DNA of 64,000 nucleotides from Marinomonas sp. THO17 (GTDB lineage Bacteria > Pseudomonadota > Gammaproteobacteria > Pseudomonadales > Marinomonadaceae): the NCBI RefSeq assembly GCF_040436405.1, contig NZ_AP031575.1, positions 934,501-998,500 on the forward strand, given 5' to 3'. Positions 18,501 through 26,289 of this stretch are shown in pieces. The position numbers and the translations under genes are program-made. The stretch's first letter is position 1; each line of letters starts with the position of its first letter. Under the pieces are notes generated by a model that ran no database searches, had not been told where the DNA came from, and saw only the letters and a program-made list of their open reading frames with translations.

Positions 18501-19605
18501 AAAAGGCCCCTTTGATGACTTTGCTTAAGGGCTTTTGCAACTTGCCAAACTGATGGGGAAACATCATAAAGCCGTCCATGTCCGCCAAGGCTTGTCCCGT
18601 TGCGGCGACTTTTAGCTTGATGTCTTGTAGGCGCTGTAACACATAAGCAAAGGCTTGGTTGATCCAATCCAAGCGAAAGGCGGTGTCCAAACGATAAGGG
18701 TTGGACCACCCCAACATCTGCTCAAACACCTCCTCCGGCTGGCTGTCCCAATACGCCTGCCAACCGGAAATGTGTTCACAATCTGTCACCATAAGGTACA
18801 CAGGCAAGACAAAGCCGGTTTGCTTCTGTACTTGCCAAAGTTGGTGAAACAAGGCTTCACCGACCGCGTCTAGCGCCGCTTCCTCTTCTTGTAACAAGGA
18901 GGTGGCGGAAATGCACACAATGAGATTGTCCACTGGCCGTTCGGGTCGATACCAATGCAAACGGCTCACTAGAGCAGCAAGGGTGGCCTCATCCCCTTCA
19001 ATGACCACCCCGTGATCGTAAAAGTGCCAACCGCCCCCGCCGCCCATAAGGCGTTTTTCTCGGGGCAATAAGCGGTCCCGTCGACCGCTGAAGACGCCTG
19101 TCATCAATTGCCGTTTGTCCGCCGCCTGATCACTCAGCAATAAGGACCAAGACATACGATATCGCCAAGCCTGACGTGTGGTTAAATACTCCAGCACCGC
19201 AATGGCGCGACGTATCTGCACCAGCAACAGCCTTTGCTTATAAGGGCGCGGTTTGCTGGGGGTGGTTTTTTTACGGAACAGGCGCTTATAGACCCACGAA
19301 AAAGGCGCCATCATGAGCCGAACACATCCGGCCAGCACTCGATATACGCCTTTGCCCATCTTGCGCATCAAGGCCAGCATTTTTTTGGCAAACCAAGCCC
19401 CCACCAGCACCAACAGCACTAGGCCAATCAAGAGCGCGATCATTTGCCATAAAGGGTCTTGCCAAATGGGTTTAAGCGCTTCGATTAAGGGTTCCAGTCG
19501 TTTTATTAGGCCATGATAGAGACTCTCTAATTGACGGGTGATCGTATCGTATTGGCGCATGAACGACTTGAGTTGTGCCAGCCATTCCTTCACAAGGCCC
19601 CCCAT
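15514..19605 (-). CDS. tssM: Type VI secretion system membrane protein TssM (IcmF family)
   Basis: Large inner-membrane component of the TssJLM complex, 1363 aa, with transmembrane segments near residues 50-70 (LWQMIALLIGLVLLVLVGAW) and about 425-445 (LQFSVLGLALGLAILLAHDI) and a long periplasmic part ending in the TssJ-binding C-terminal region. The cytoplasmic NTPase-like domain between the two segments has no Walker A motif where one is expected (WSLLLSDQAADKRQLMTG instead of GxxGxGKT), so nucleotide binding is doubtful. It overlaps tssL by 16 bp. It is somewhat longer than the usual ~1100-1300 residues. Confidence 0.92.
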   Translation of the reverse strand: MGGLVKEWLAQLKSFMRQYDTITRQLESLYHGLIKRLEPLIEALKPIWQDPLWQMIALLIGLVLLVLVGAWFAKKMLALMRKMGKGVYRVLAGCVRLMMAPFSWVYKRLFRKKTTPSKPRPYKQRLLLVQIRRAIAVLEYLTTRQAWRYRMSWSLLLSDQAADKRQLMTGVFSGRRDRLLPREKRLMGGGGGWHFYDHGVVIEGDEATLAALVSRLHWYRPERPVDNLIVCISATSLLQEEEAALDAVGEALFHQLWQVQKQTGFVLPVYLMVTDCEHISGWQAYWDSQPEEVFEQMLGWSNPYRLDTAFRLDWINQAFAYVLQRLQDIKLKVAATGQALADMDGFMMFPHQFGKLQKPLSKVIKGAFSQSGFQEALPLRGLYFSGQRQTKVVFADAVFQHKIFAEKHLARVIDKRLFSSNTLFRRLQFSVLGLALGLAILLAHDIVRIQQFNQFGLEKLQQIHLLMPDCSELGGESYALLQGLSDISGANVSLAMPLSWFGHAAQRKEQSVSHQLLKNKLFQGLECRLEEKAEALLRRIKAVPQTDHYPTLLSGYFDRFEALLAFEENQQRLLMLAGPLDSDKGVSKALYDLLNYLYDNPVPETIDLHSHLIVGGVTHLNLPLEWSATDPLVDRQVVLNHLQQQTDQLLQALKAVVENVPIGPLQDFNRGPKRVPRHANLPASSIAQDLGRLEYWLQKTEQDWLSTTPQSSACGLIQSHLEEAEERMVLFGYNEAVLQAMAEDFAAQECDEPIRQELANLSVSPFGDLFVRNQAGVIEQSPALIKLMDKARAITQLAYIKGRFPPLLESSEIIVRWQQAPLQQLLDMLVQEQAFAAQYSATSLFENTLRSRLQDVTERLLSDAMIRPSQQLTAPPPSYNLIADRERKLQQAVSSFRQVSSLLLQIETLLKQQGDSVNVLHLNQKVNAFVHYQLAQIEQLVADYRLYQPVLSPDWQAPSFAQALFQLKDAKQTESYLQNQQQKINYLAFHYAQPLLQYLQNSHSGLSDLSVQRWLATLDDLARFERGEAGNPVSTLNDLIGQTLPALNNQACDDTLGLITLNQGNSWFAMRDRQITQQAKLECTSAEKKAIIQRYQTLARAFNQQLAGRFPFAELSQIGVKEVSPQQLQSFLAQYRTLSNHLLSDLDALMEDQDPAFPLNLQGSWRDFLLEMEQVNQFFEHIWQDKAKTWQANLNILFDAHAGGSSGSNQIISWQLQSGTQQLQFPNGETQFTWQVGQPLTLTLRWASGSAYRPLGPPSRSAQLPPVVDAALASARFDSQGQWALLEWIARYQNKLIHSQDGAALLSFYVPVVLKSDSQQAPVPAYVSRANVQLAAYVLDDKGQTRNLPLPLYFPTYAPNLSE

Positions 19606-20333
19606 CTATCCAGTCCACTCAACAAGATAAACCAGGCAATGGCTCCCACAATTAAATACACTAGGCTGATGTACACCGCACCTCGATACCAGATCGACAC
19701 AGGTGCCAGACGTTCTTCCTGCTGGGAGGTCATCTGTTGCTCATAGGCTTGGGCGAAGAGTAACTGATCCACTGGTGGTTGATGCTTTAGCACCAGTTGA
19801 AAGAGTTGTTGTCGATACTGGCGTAACGCCTTAGGGTGATCCCGACATTGACCAGAAAAGCCTAATCTTAAGGTCAACAGGTAAACCGCCGCCAACTGCA
19901 CTTCCATAGGGTCATGTTCTTCTTTGGCCAGCAGCTGATCTATGTGTCGGTATAAAGCGCCCCCCGCCGAACAACTGTGAAAGAAGTGATTCTCCAGCAA
20001 CACCCCCTCCCAGTTCTCTTGTCCAACCCATTGCAGTTCTAGAATAAAGAGTTCATCCGCCAAGGCCACCATGGCATAGTAGGCCTTGTCCATTTGCAGG
20101 GCTTGTCGCTCGGTCAATTGGGCAAGCCAGTCTCGTCTTTTCTCCGCCAACCATTGGCTTAAAAAAAGGCTCACCGCAGACGCCGTTTCCTGTGGGTTAG
20201 GCAAGGCTTGTAATTTCAGTATGCCTTTGGCTTCCAACAAGAGTTTATCCGTCTCAATCCATTGTTTTACCCGGATGATTTGCTGATAAAATTCGTTCAT
20301 CAACTTGACTAGGTGAAATTCGGATTGCTTCAT
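19590..20333 (-). CDS. tssL: Type VI secretion system membrane protein TssL (DotU family)
   Basis: 247-residue DotU-type protein: a cytoplasmic helical domain (VALADELFILELQWVGQENW and LENHFFHSCSAGGALYRHID) followed by one C-terminal transmembrane segment (YISLVYLIVGAIAWFILLSG). There is no OmpA-like peptidoglycan-binding extension. ATG at 20333 is chosen because AGGAGG lies four bases upstream, giving an 11-bp gap to tssK instead of an overlap. It works with TssM and TssJ to anchor the apparatus. Confidence 0.92.
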   Translation of the reverse strand: MKQSEFHLVKLMNEFYQQIIRVKQWIETDKLLLEAKGILKLQALPNPQETASAVSLFLSQWLAEKRRDWLAQLTERQALQMDKAYYAMVALADELFILELQWVGQENWEGVLLENHFFHSCSAGGALYRHIDQLLAKEEHDPMEVQLAAVYLLTLRLGFSGQCRDHPKALRQYRQQLFQLVLKHQPPVDQLLFAQAYEQQMTSQQEERLAPVSIWYRGAVYISLVYLIVGAIAWFILLSGLDRWGAL

Positions 20334-20344
20334 CTGCCCTCCTA

Positions 20345-21727
20345 TCACCCTTGCTCAGTCTCATGGGGCAGATGCACCACAATGGCTTTAGGTTGCAGAT
20401 GCTTAAGCTTGCCATTGGTACAGGTGAGGATCAGGGTTTGCCCAGCTTTGATGAATTGTGGGCTCACTTGCAGATAAAACAGCCCCTGATTTGGGCCCGC
20501 TTTGAGGCCAGTGGCCTCGTCGTATTCTACGGCTTGTGTGCTTGCGCCCAGCAAGCGTTTGGTGGCCAGTTCTTTGTGCAGTTTACTCGAGGCAATGCGA
20601 CAATCCCTTAACCACTCTGCTAGATCTGACTGGGTCTGGGTGGCTTTGGGTTTGAGTTCGATCAGTAAATCTTGCTGCCCCCACGCCTTGTCAAACAAAA
20701 TCGAGAACACGCCTTCTTGGTTTTCTTCAAATGGTAGGCTGGTGTAACGCACGTTCACCCTATCCAGTTGTTGATTGAGATAAGCCAAGGCTACCTTAAT
20801 ACTTTGATAGCAATCATTATGTTGATAAGACGGCAGTTTGGGGGGAATCAGTTGTTGATCCAGTTCCGACATGGCGCCCACCAGTCGCGCCAAGATCTGA
20901 TAAAGTTGCCAAGGTGAGGTGTGATCCTGATCGGCCAGCAATTCAAACTCAGACAAATGCTGCACCATGGCGCGTATCCACTGTTTATGCTGTTCACTGA
21001 CGCGGTTACCCAAACGTTCTTCATCGTCTGAATAGCCTGCCAATTGGCGGGCTTTTTTACGCATACTAAAGGCCAATTGTTGCAGCTGTTTTTGCAAGGC
21101 CGAACGGCTTTGTTGATTGTCTTCACTGGTTAAGAAGGCATCGGCGGCGATGCCCAACATGGGGGGACAATAGTCGGTCACTTGAAAGTGCGCGCCATCT
21201 TGTTTGGCCACTTCAAACAGGGGCATGCTGATGTATTGGGCGCTGACGTCCTGGCTGGCTTGTAACGACAAAATGGGCTGCAAACGCTGTAACGCCAGTT
21301 CCCCTTCGCCTGTGTTGTCGTCTTTTGCAGGAGCACTTTCTACCACAGAAAAACGCTGTATGTCGGCGCTCTGGCTGGCCGCCCCCGGCATACGAATGGG
21401 CACGGTCAGTTTGATTTTCACACAATCCTGACGGTCCCATTGGGACACTTGTTGTAAATCCAGCATTAAGGGCGCGTCATCACGCACGTCGTATTCCACC
21501 CATAGGCCGTCTGGCATGATGGCTTGCAGAGACTGGACGTAAATCACCCCATCCAGTAAACGGCTTTCGTCCAGGCGTAAGCTGACGATGCCCCAACGAT
21601 AAGGTTGCAGATGCAAGGATAAGTGTTGAAGCTGAGCTTCCCAATAGATTTGATCCTGTTGGAAATGCTGAGGGGACAGCAACATGCCCTCGTGCCAACA
21701 GACGGCAAAGCGGTTTGTGCGGCTCAT
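20345..21727 (-). CDS. tssK: Type VI secretion system baseplate protein TssK
   Basis: 460-residue TssK, the baseplate-membrane adaptor and receptor-binding-protein-like trimer. The family signature is at the N-terminus: VCWHEGMLLSPQHFQQDQIY (residues ~9-28), followed by QPYRWGIVSLRLDESRL. The C-terminal part contains LLIELKPKATQTQSDLAEWL and FYLQVSPQFIKAGQTLILTC, typical of the last domains. It overlaps tssJ by 4 bp, so the two are translationally coupled. Confidence 0.95.
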   Translation of the reverse strand: MSRTNRFAVCWHEGMLLSPQHFQQDQIYWEAQLQHLSLHLQPYRWGIVSLRLDESRLLDGVIYVQSLQAIMPDGLWVEYDVRDDAPLMLDLQQVSQWDRQDCVKIKLTVPIRMPGAASQSADIQRFSVVESAPAKDDNTGEGELALQRLQPILSLQASQDVSAQYISMPLFEVAKQDGAHFQVTDYCPPMLGIAADAFLTSEDNQQSRSALQKQLQQLAFSMRKKARQLAGYSDDEERLGNRVSEQHKQWIRAMVQHLSEFELLADQDHTSPWQLYQILARLVGAMSELDQQLIPPKLPSYQHNDCYQSIKVALAYLNQQLDRVNVRYTSLPFEENQEGVFSILFDKAWGQQDLLIELKPKATQTQSDLAEWLRDCRIASSKLHKELATKRLLGASTQAVEYDEATGLKAGPNQGLFYLQVSPQFIKAGQTLILTCTNGKLKHLQPKAIVVHLPHETEQG

Positions 21728-22233
21728 AGGGCGCGCTCCTCTAAACGATACCCTTGCCCTTGTAAGGTAATTAATAACTGGTGAAACTGGGTGATGTCCG
21801 CCAGATATTGGCCTGGTTCGGCAAGGTAATTGGCAAATAACAGCACACTATGGGCCTGAAAATAGAGATCCGGTAAGCTGAGCCGAGTTTGTGCTGTGCG
21901 CGGTACCACCTCGTAGGACTGCACGGACAACTTGTGCTGATACAAAAGTGCTAGGGCGGCTTTGTTGGCAAACCAGTCTGGGCCACTGAGTGCCTTTAAA
22001 GCCTCAGCGGTTTTCTCATCGTAAATAAAAACGATGTCTAAGGCGGTGGGTAAATTTTGATTACTGTCGGGATCCGCCTGCAACCAGATCTGGGTCAGTT
22101 GGGTTTTATCAAAGTCATAAAATGGCACGTATTTGCCCGCGACTTTTTCCACCGAATTGAGGGTTTTCGCGCAGCCAGAAAGCAGGCAAACCAGCATCAC
22201 ATAATTCACGATAGGGACCTGTCTCATTGCCAT
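21724..22233 (-). CDS. tssJ: Type VI secretion system outer-membrane lipoprotein TssJ
   Basis: 169-residue lipoprotein with signal sequence and lipobox LLSGC (Cys at about residue 21). The mature part matches TssJ: LTQIWLQADPDSNQNLPTAL, VIFIYD-like strand (ALDIVFIYDEKTAEALKAL) and LFANYLAEPGQYLADITQFH near the end. It anchors the TssLM complex to the outer membrane. The start at 22233 has AAGGGGG upstream; ATG at 22227 is also possible. Confidence 0.9.
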   Translation of the reverse strand: MAMRQVPIVNYVMLVCLLSGCAKTLNSVEKVAGKYVPFYDFDKTQLTQIWLQADPDSNQNLPTALDIVFIYDEKTAEALKALSGPDWFANKAALALLYQHKLSVQSYEVVPRTAQTRLSLPDLYFQAHSVLLFANYLAEPGQYLADITQFHQLLITLQGQGYRLEERAL

Positions 22234-22241
22234 ACGCCCCC

Positions 22242-23333
22242 TTATTGCACCAAATCCAACATAAAACGTACCTCTTTTCTGGCTTTATCTTGTCCTTGCA
22301 ATACGGCGCCATAGGCCAAGCGATTGTTGCCGCCCTCTTGGTGACTCAAGGTGGTGACTTTGGGCTCGACATCGTCATCCAAACACACCAATGTAATGCG
22401 ACAATCGCTGCGTTTATCGCACACCCAAGAGACCAGATCGCGCAAAGCTTGGTGTTCTGTTCCGCCGGGCACCAAGCGCTGAATCCGCACCAAACTCAGT
22501 GGCCCTAACACCAGCTCCACTGCCGCCTGTTGGTCCCAGACTCGGGTGCCTAGGGTTGCCTCTGCGGACAAACGCTGGTTGCGTTGGCCTAATAAAGTAT
22601 GGTCATTTTTCTGTATTGTTAGCCAACGCCCGACCAAACTGCGCAAGGCAATCAGGCTGACCCCCAGCACGATGGCGAAGAGTTTTCGCATCATGGGTAA
22701 GGTCATACGGCAGTTAGCCAAACTGCCCGCAAGGGACAATAAGGTGGCGTCCTCTTGCTGATGACGCTGGCGTTGTAAGCTGTCCTCATGGCCACTGATG
22801 GCCAGCATAAATTGCCCCATACTGGTGTGCTGCGCCAAGCTGCTGGTTAAGGTGGCATGATGTTGTGCGTGAATCAGATAACGCAGGGCCTGCAGTCGAT
22901 TGTTAAAAAGATCAATAAAGGCCGCCAAAGCGCCTTTGCCATAGCGTAAATCCTGACGCAACAAGTCCACAAAAGGTTCCACCAATGGCCCATCCAATCC
23001 GGTTAGGTTGTAATAGCTGCACTCCACTTGGTGTTTGGCCTTGTTTTGCTTGCGCTTTGCTGTCTTGATCTGGTCTTTGCTATTGCCTTGTTTGTTCACT
23101 CTGCCTAGTGCGTCCGTATCGGCCAGGGTCACCTTGCGTATTTCACCGGGCGGCAAGACCTGTGAATGAAAACTGCTAAAAAATAGGCTGTTGTTCAAGG
23201 CTTCTAACAAGTCATCGTCATGCAGGTTCATGCCCACCAGTAAGCGCGTCAACTGATGGAAGGACCAGTTGGCGTCGGGCTCAACAAAAAGCTCTGCTAC
23301 AGAATAACCTGTTCGCCAATGCGTGGTTGCCAT
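22242..23333 (-). CDS. tssG: Type VI secretion system baseplate protein TssG
   Basis: 363-residue baseplate wedge protein. Family-like elements: FHQLTRLLVGMNLHDDDLLE near the N-terminus, YYNLTGLDGPLVEPFVDLLR, LFNNRLQALRYLIHAQH, and VELVLGPLSLVRIQRLVPGG near the end. ATG 23333 is preferred over the GTG at 23342 because AGGAG sits about ten bases upstream. The gene overlaps the end of tssF by 37 bp. It partners with TssF2, TssE and TssK in the wedge. Confidence 0.9.
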   Translation of the reverse strand: MATTHWRTGYSVAELFVEPDANWSFHQLTRLLVGMNLHDDDLLEALNNSLFFSSFHSQVLPPGEIRKVTLADTDALGRVNKQGNSKDQIKTAKRKQNKAKHQVECSYYNLTGLDGPLVEPFVDLLRQDLRYGKGALAAFIDLFNNRLQALRYLIHAQHHATLTSSLAQHTSMGQFMLAISGHEDSLQRQRHQQEDATLLSLAGSLANCRMTLPMMRKLFAIVLGVSLIALRSLVGRWLTIQKNDHTLLGQRNQRLSAEATLGTRVWDQQAAVELVLGPLSLVRIQRLVPGGTEHQALRDLVSWVCDKRSDCRITLVCLDDDVEPKVTTLSHQEGGNNRLAYGAVLQGQDKARKEVRFMLDLVQ

Positions 23334-25162
23334 TGCTGCCACACTCCTTCACGTTGATCACTGATCAGCTTAAGCTGCACAAAGTGATTCAAGCTGGTAT
23401 ACAAACCGAAAAAATAGCTCAACACACTGCCCAATAAGATGGGGTTTGAGCTGGAAAAATAGTCTTCATTAATCAACAAGGAAAGTTCGGTACCGCGACA
23501 GTGTCCGCGCCACATGTCTTTGCCCATGCGTTTCACCACGGCGGCGGCAGTCAACTCGACCAGTCCCTCCACTTGGCGTAAGTGGGAACGAGACATAGGA
23601 TCGCAATACAACCGCAAGATGTGTTTCAAACTGGCTAATGAAGAGTCGCCGGCGCTTAAACTGTCCAGATTCAAGGACAACTGTGACAGGAGTTTCACGG
23701 TATTTTGACCGTCCAATTGCGCGCCTTTGAACTGAGTGGGGATCCCCAAAATCGAAGCACTGAGCATGGGGCCTGAGCCAAACAATTGCAGGGCTTGGCC
23801 TTCACGTAGGGATTCAGGCAAACGACGATTATTGCACAGGCCTTTAATGGACAGGGTTTGATCTATGGGTTGCGCGGTCGAAAAGTCCGCCTGATAAATG
23901 GCTAAGAAGGTATCGCAACCACGTTCCCCCGGTTTCATTAATTCCACCAAACGGGTCACATAGTATTCTTGCCCCTGAGCGTTTAAGTTGGGCCCTAACC
24001 AGGGTGTCACCAATCGGCTTTGCCCTGAGGCGGAAATGCTTTTGACTTGCGTTAAGCTGTGAACTTCGGCATTCATGTAATGTTTTTCATCGGCCAATAC
24101 GCGATATTCATGCTGATGGTGTTGTAACGGAATGGGTTTGAAGGTCTTCTCATACAGGTTGATCACTGGAAAGCAATTCAGTAGGAAGCTGCGGGTATTG
24201 AGCTGCACACTGTTGGCCGATTGATCCAGTAAAAAGAGAATCTCAAAGCGGTCTTGAGCCCCATTCAAGGCTTGATTGTGCGCTAGATTGAGCAAATCAA
24301 AAAAGTAAAATTTTTCCACAAAGGCAAAGTATTCCTGTAGCAAGCGATAAGCGCGCTGGCTGCCCGCGTCATCGGGCAAGACATTTTGATCGTCCGCGAA
24401 ACCTTGCCATTCCACAACGGATTGAAGAGCCGATTGAAAGCCTGATGGAGACTGTCCTTGAGGTGGGCGCAACAGGGTTATCTTGTCCTCCACTTTCACC
24501 GCCACCGCCACCAAAGCATCGCACAGCATTTGGTACAATTGCGCTTGATGGCTCGAATCACACAGGTAAAAGCGCAACCGGGAAATGGGGTAGTTTTGTA
24601 TGGCTTCCGTCCCTGTGTTGTCCACCTGAATGGACACCACAGACTGAAAAATGGTGTTCTTGCCGACCGTCTCTTCTAAGCCCAACACACTGTTTTTCGG
24701 CAATACCTTGGTGTCGGTCACTTGTAAGGGCCATAAGTCGGTGTGGTAACAGTTGGTAAAACGACAGTCTAAGCTTTCTTTTTGGCCATTCTTACCTATG
24801 CGTTGCGCCGTACCAATTAGCTGGCGACCTTTCTCAAAACAATAGCCATTGACAAAATTCGCTCCGTCCGGCTCAACGTTGGCTTGCAACACCGCCATGC
24901 AAGGCAAGGAGCGAATCAGGTTGGGGTAGAGACTGTGCAACAACTGGTTGGGGATTTGGTTTTTCTGGTCATTGAGATCCGCCCGTAAGCGCCCTGTCAT
25001 GTAGGCAAACGATTGTAACAGCTGCTCCACGTGAGGATCATTGGAACGGCCAGCGCTGAGTTTGAGTTCGGCGGCGGCTTCTGGATAGGTACGACTGAAC
25101 TCCTCCACGGATTGTCGTAGATAGCGCATTTCCTGTTGAAATAAAGCATAACTTTGCGACAT
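23297..25162 (-). CDS. tssF: Type VI secretion system baseplate protein TssF
   Basis: 621-residue TssF. The N-terminus matches the family closely (YALFQQEMRYLRQSVEEFSR and SNDPHVEQLLQSFAYMTGRL), as do YPNLIRSLPCMAVLQ and FPVINLYEKTFKPIPL. ATG at 25162 is chosen: it has GAGGCG upstream and starts 19 bp after the tssE stop, whereas the ORF extension to 25228 overlaps tssE. It is followed by an overlapping tssG, the usual F-G order. Confidence 0.93.
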   Translation of the reverse strand: MSQSYALFQQEMRYLRQSVEEFSRTYPEAAAELKLSAGRSNDPHVEQLLQSFAYMTGRLRADLNDQKNQIPNQLLHSLYPNLIRSLPCMAVLQANVEPDGANFVNGYCFEKGRQLIGTAQRIGKNGQKESLDCRFTNCYHTDLWPLQVTDTKVLPKNSVLGLEETVGKNTIFQSVVSIQVDNTGTEAIQNYPISRLRFYLCDSSHQAQLYQMLCDALVAVAVKVEDKITLLRPPQGQSPSGFQSALQSVVEWQGFADDQNVLPDDAGSQRAYRLLQEYFAFVEKFYFFDLLNLAHNQALNGAQDRFEILFLLDQSANSVQLNTRSFLLNCFPVINLYEKTFKPIPLQHHQHEYRVLADEKHYMNAEVHSLTQVKSISASGQSRLVTPWLGPNLNAQGQEYYVTRLVELMKPGERGCDTFLAIYQADFSTAQPIDQTLSIKGLCNNRRLPESLREGQALQLFGSGPMLSASILGIPTQFKGAQLDGQNTVKLLSQLSLNLDSLSAGDSSLASLKHILRLYCDPMSRSHLRQVEGLVELTAAAVVKRMGKDMWRGHCRGTELSLLINEDYFSSSNPILLGSVLSYFFGLYTSLNHFVQLKLISDQREGVWQQWQPRIGEQVIL

Positions 25163-25181
25163 CTCACGCCTCTCTGCTGAT

Positions 25182-25565
25182 TCATGCTGCAACAAACTCA
25201 AAGGCTTGTTCAAAGGCTTCATGGGCAAGCTGGATGCTCAACCGACAGCGGGACACTTGCCCCAATGTGCCCACATCCAGCACCTGAATCTTTTCAATAC
25301 GAGGTTCAAACAACTGCAGTATCTGCACTACATCGTATTGGAATTTTTCCAATTGGCCTTGATCGTTGAGTGACTGGTCCACCACTGCACAGAGACTGTG
25401 CGGAAAGTCGCTGTCATCATGATTAGCATCCACCCTCAGACCATCCACTCCGGCATCCAGAAAGCCGCCACTGCTGAGAATGCGCTCCACATTGGCAATC
25501 ACTGACGCTTTGGTAGAAAGTCTGCGTTCTGACTGGGTGAGTTTTTCAAACAAGGCCGCTGCCAC
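25182..25565 (-). CDS. tssE: Type VI secretion system baseplate protein TssE (gp25-like), GTG start
   Basis: Sheath-initiating gp25-like wedge protein. Family core: LFEKLTQSERRLST, VIANVERILSSGGF, FPHSLCAVVD and the C-terminal FEPRIEKIQVLDVG. The only ATG (25667) would make it overlap hcp by 86 bp and add unrelated residues. A GTG at 25565 has TTTGGAGG five bases upstream, lies 16 bp after the hcp stop, and gives 127 aa starting MAAALFEKL, a normal TssE N-terminus. I therefore prefer the GTG start. Confidence 0.88.
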   Translation of the reverse strand: MAAALFEKLTQSERRLSTKASVIANVERILSSGGFLDAGVDGLRVDANHDDSDFPHSLCAVVDQSLNDQGQLEKFQYDVVQILQLFEPRIEKIQVLDVGTLGQVSRCRLSIQLAHEAFEQAFEFVAA

Positions 25566-25581
25566 AATCGCCTCCAAAGGA

Positions 25582-26202
25582 TTAGCTTGATAAGGCCGCA
25601 ATGGGTCGGTTTTTCGCGATACTCCAAGCGGCGGCGGAGAAACCTGCCGTATTGGCCACGTCCGCACCCTGTACTTGATGATGCCAACCTATCTCAATGA
25701 AATTCAGTTTAAATTGCTCCGTCGGCATGTCATTGGGGTGCGACTGAAAATGGATTTCACTGATCAAGGCCAAACGCAATTCGATGCGCATGATAATATT
25801 GAACTGATCGCCTGAGTTACGCAGTACCCATAAGGTGGTTGGTGGTCCTCCGACCTTGTCGAGAGTTAATGCCCTTAAGCAGTAGTCATACATTTTTGGC
25901 GAGGTGTAATCCGTGTATTTCACACAGGTAAAATCGGTAATGACTGGTCGCCCCGAAGTACGCGAGTTATTACTCACATCCGTGGTCACCTGCTGCTGAA
26001 TGCCTTGATTAATGGACACCAACTCAATGCATTTTGCACCGTCAAAGTGTACTCCACCGGCATTGGCCTTTAAGGCCGCCCACGCAGGACCATCACCTTC
26101 ACCTACCTCACCATCTATCATGGTGCCTATCCCGGTCCCATCTTTATTTGGCTGCCCAGAGGCGATTGTATCGACACCAAATTGCAATAATATTAGATCC
26201 AT
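25582..26202 (-). CDS. hcp: Type VI secretion system tube protein Hcp (TssD)
   Basis: 206-residue Hcp, which forms the inner tube hexamers. Supporting segments: CIELVSINQGIQQQVTTDVS, FTCVKYTDYTSPKMYDYCL, IIMRIELRLALISEIHFQS and FKLNFIEIGWHHQV. The length is greater than the ~160-172 residues of common Hcp proteins; the extra residues lie in the N-terminal third (GTGIGTMIDGEVGEGDG) and in an Ala/Ser-rich tail. GAGGTTTACAACG precedes the ATG. It sits between the tssBC fusion and tssE. Confidence 0.9.
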   Translation of the reverse strand: MDLILLQFGVDTIASGQPNKDGTGIGTMIDGEVGEGDGPAWAALKANAGGVHFDGAKCIELVSINQGIQQQVTTDVSNNSRTSGRPVITDFTCVKYTDYTSPKMYDYCLRALTLDKVGGPPTTLWVLRNSGDQFNIIMRIELRLALISEIHFQSHPNDMPTEQFKLNFIEIGWHHQVQGADVANTAGFSAAAWSIAKNRPIAALSS

Positions 26203-26289
26203 CGTTGTAAACCTCTTTCATCATGTTAAAGCGCATCACTGTGTACCATCGCGGCTGTCTTTTTTACTGTTGTTTTTAAGACAGCTCAG

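Noticed and set aside
25566..25667. Longer tssE start at ATG 25667
   Set aside because: It would overlap hcp by 86 bp and add residues unlike TssE; the GTG at 25565 has a strong ribosome site.
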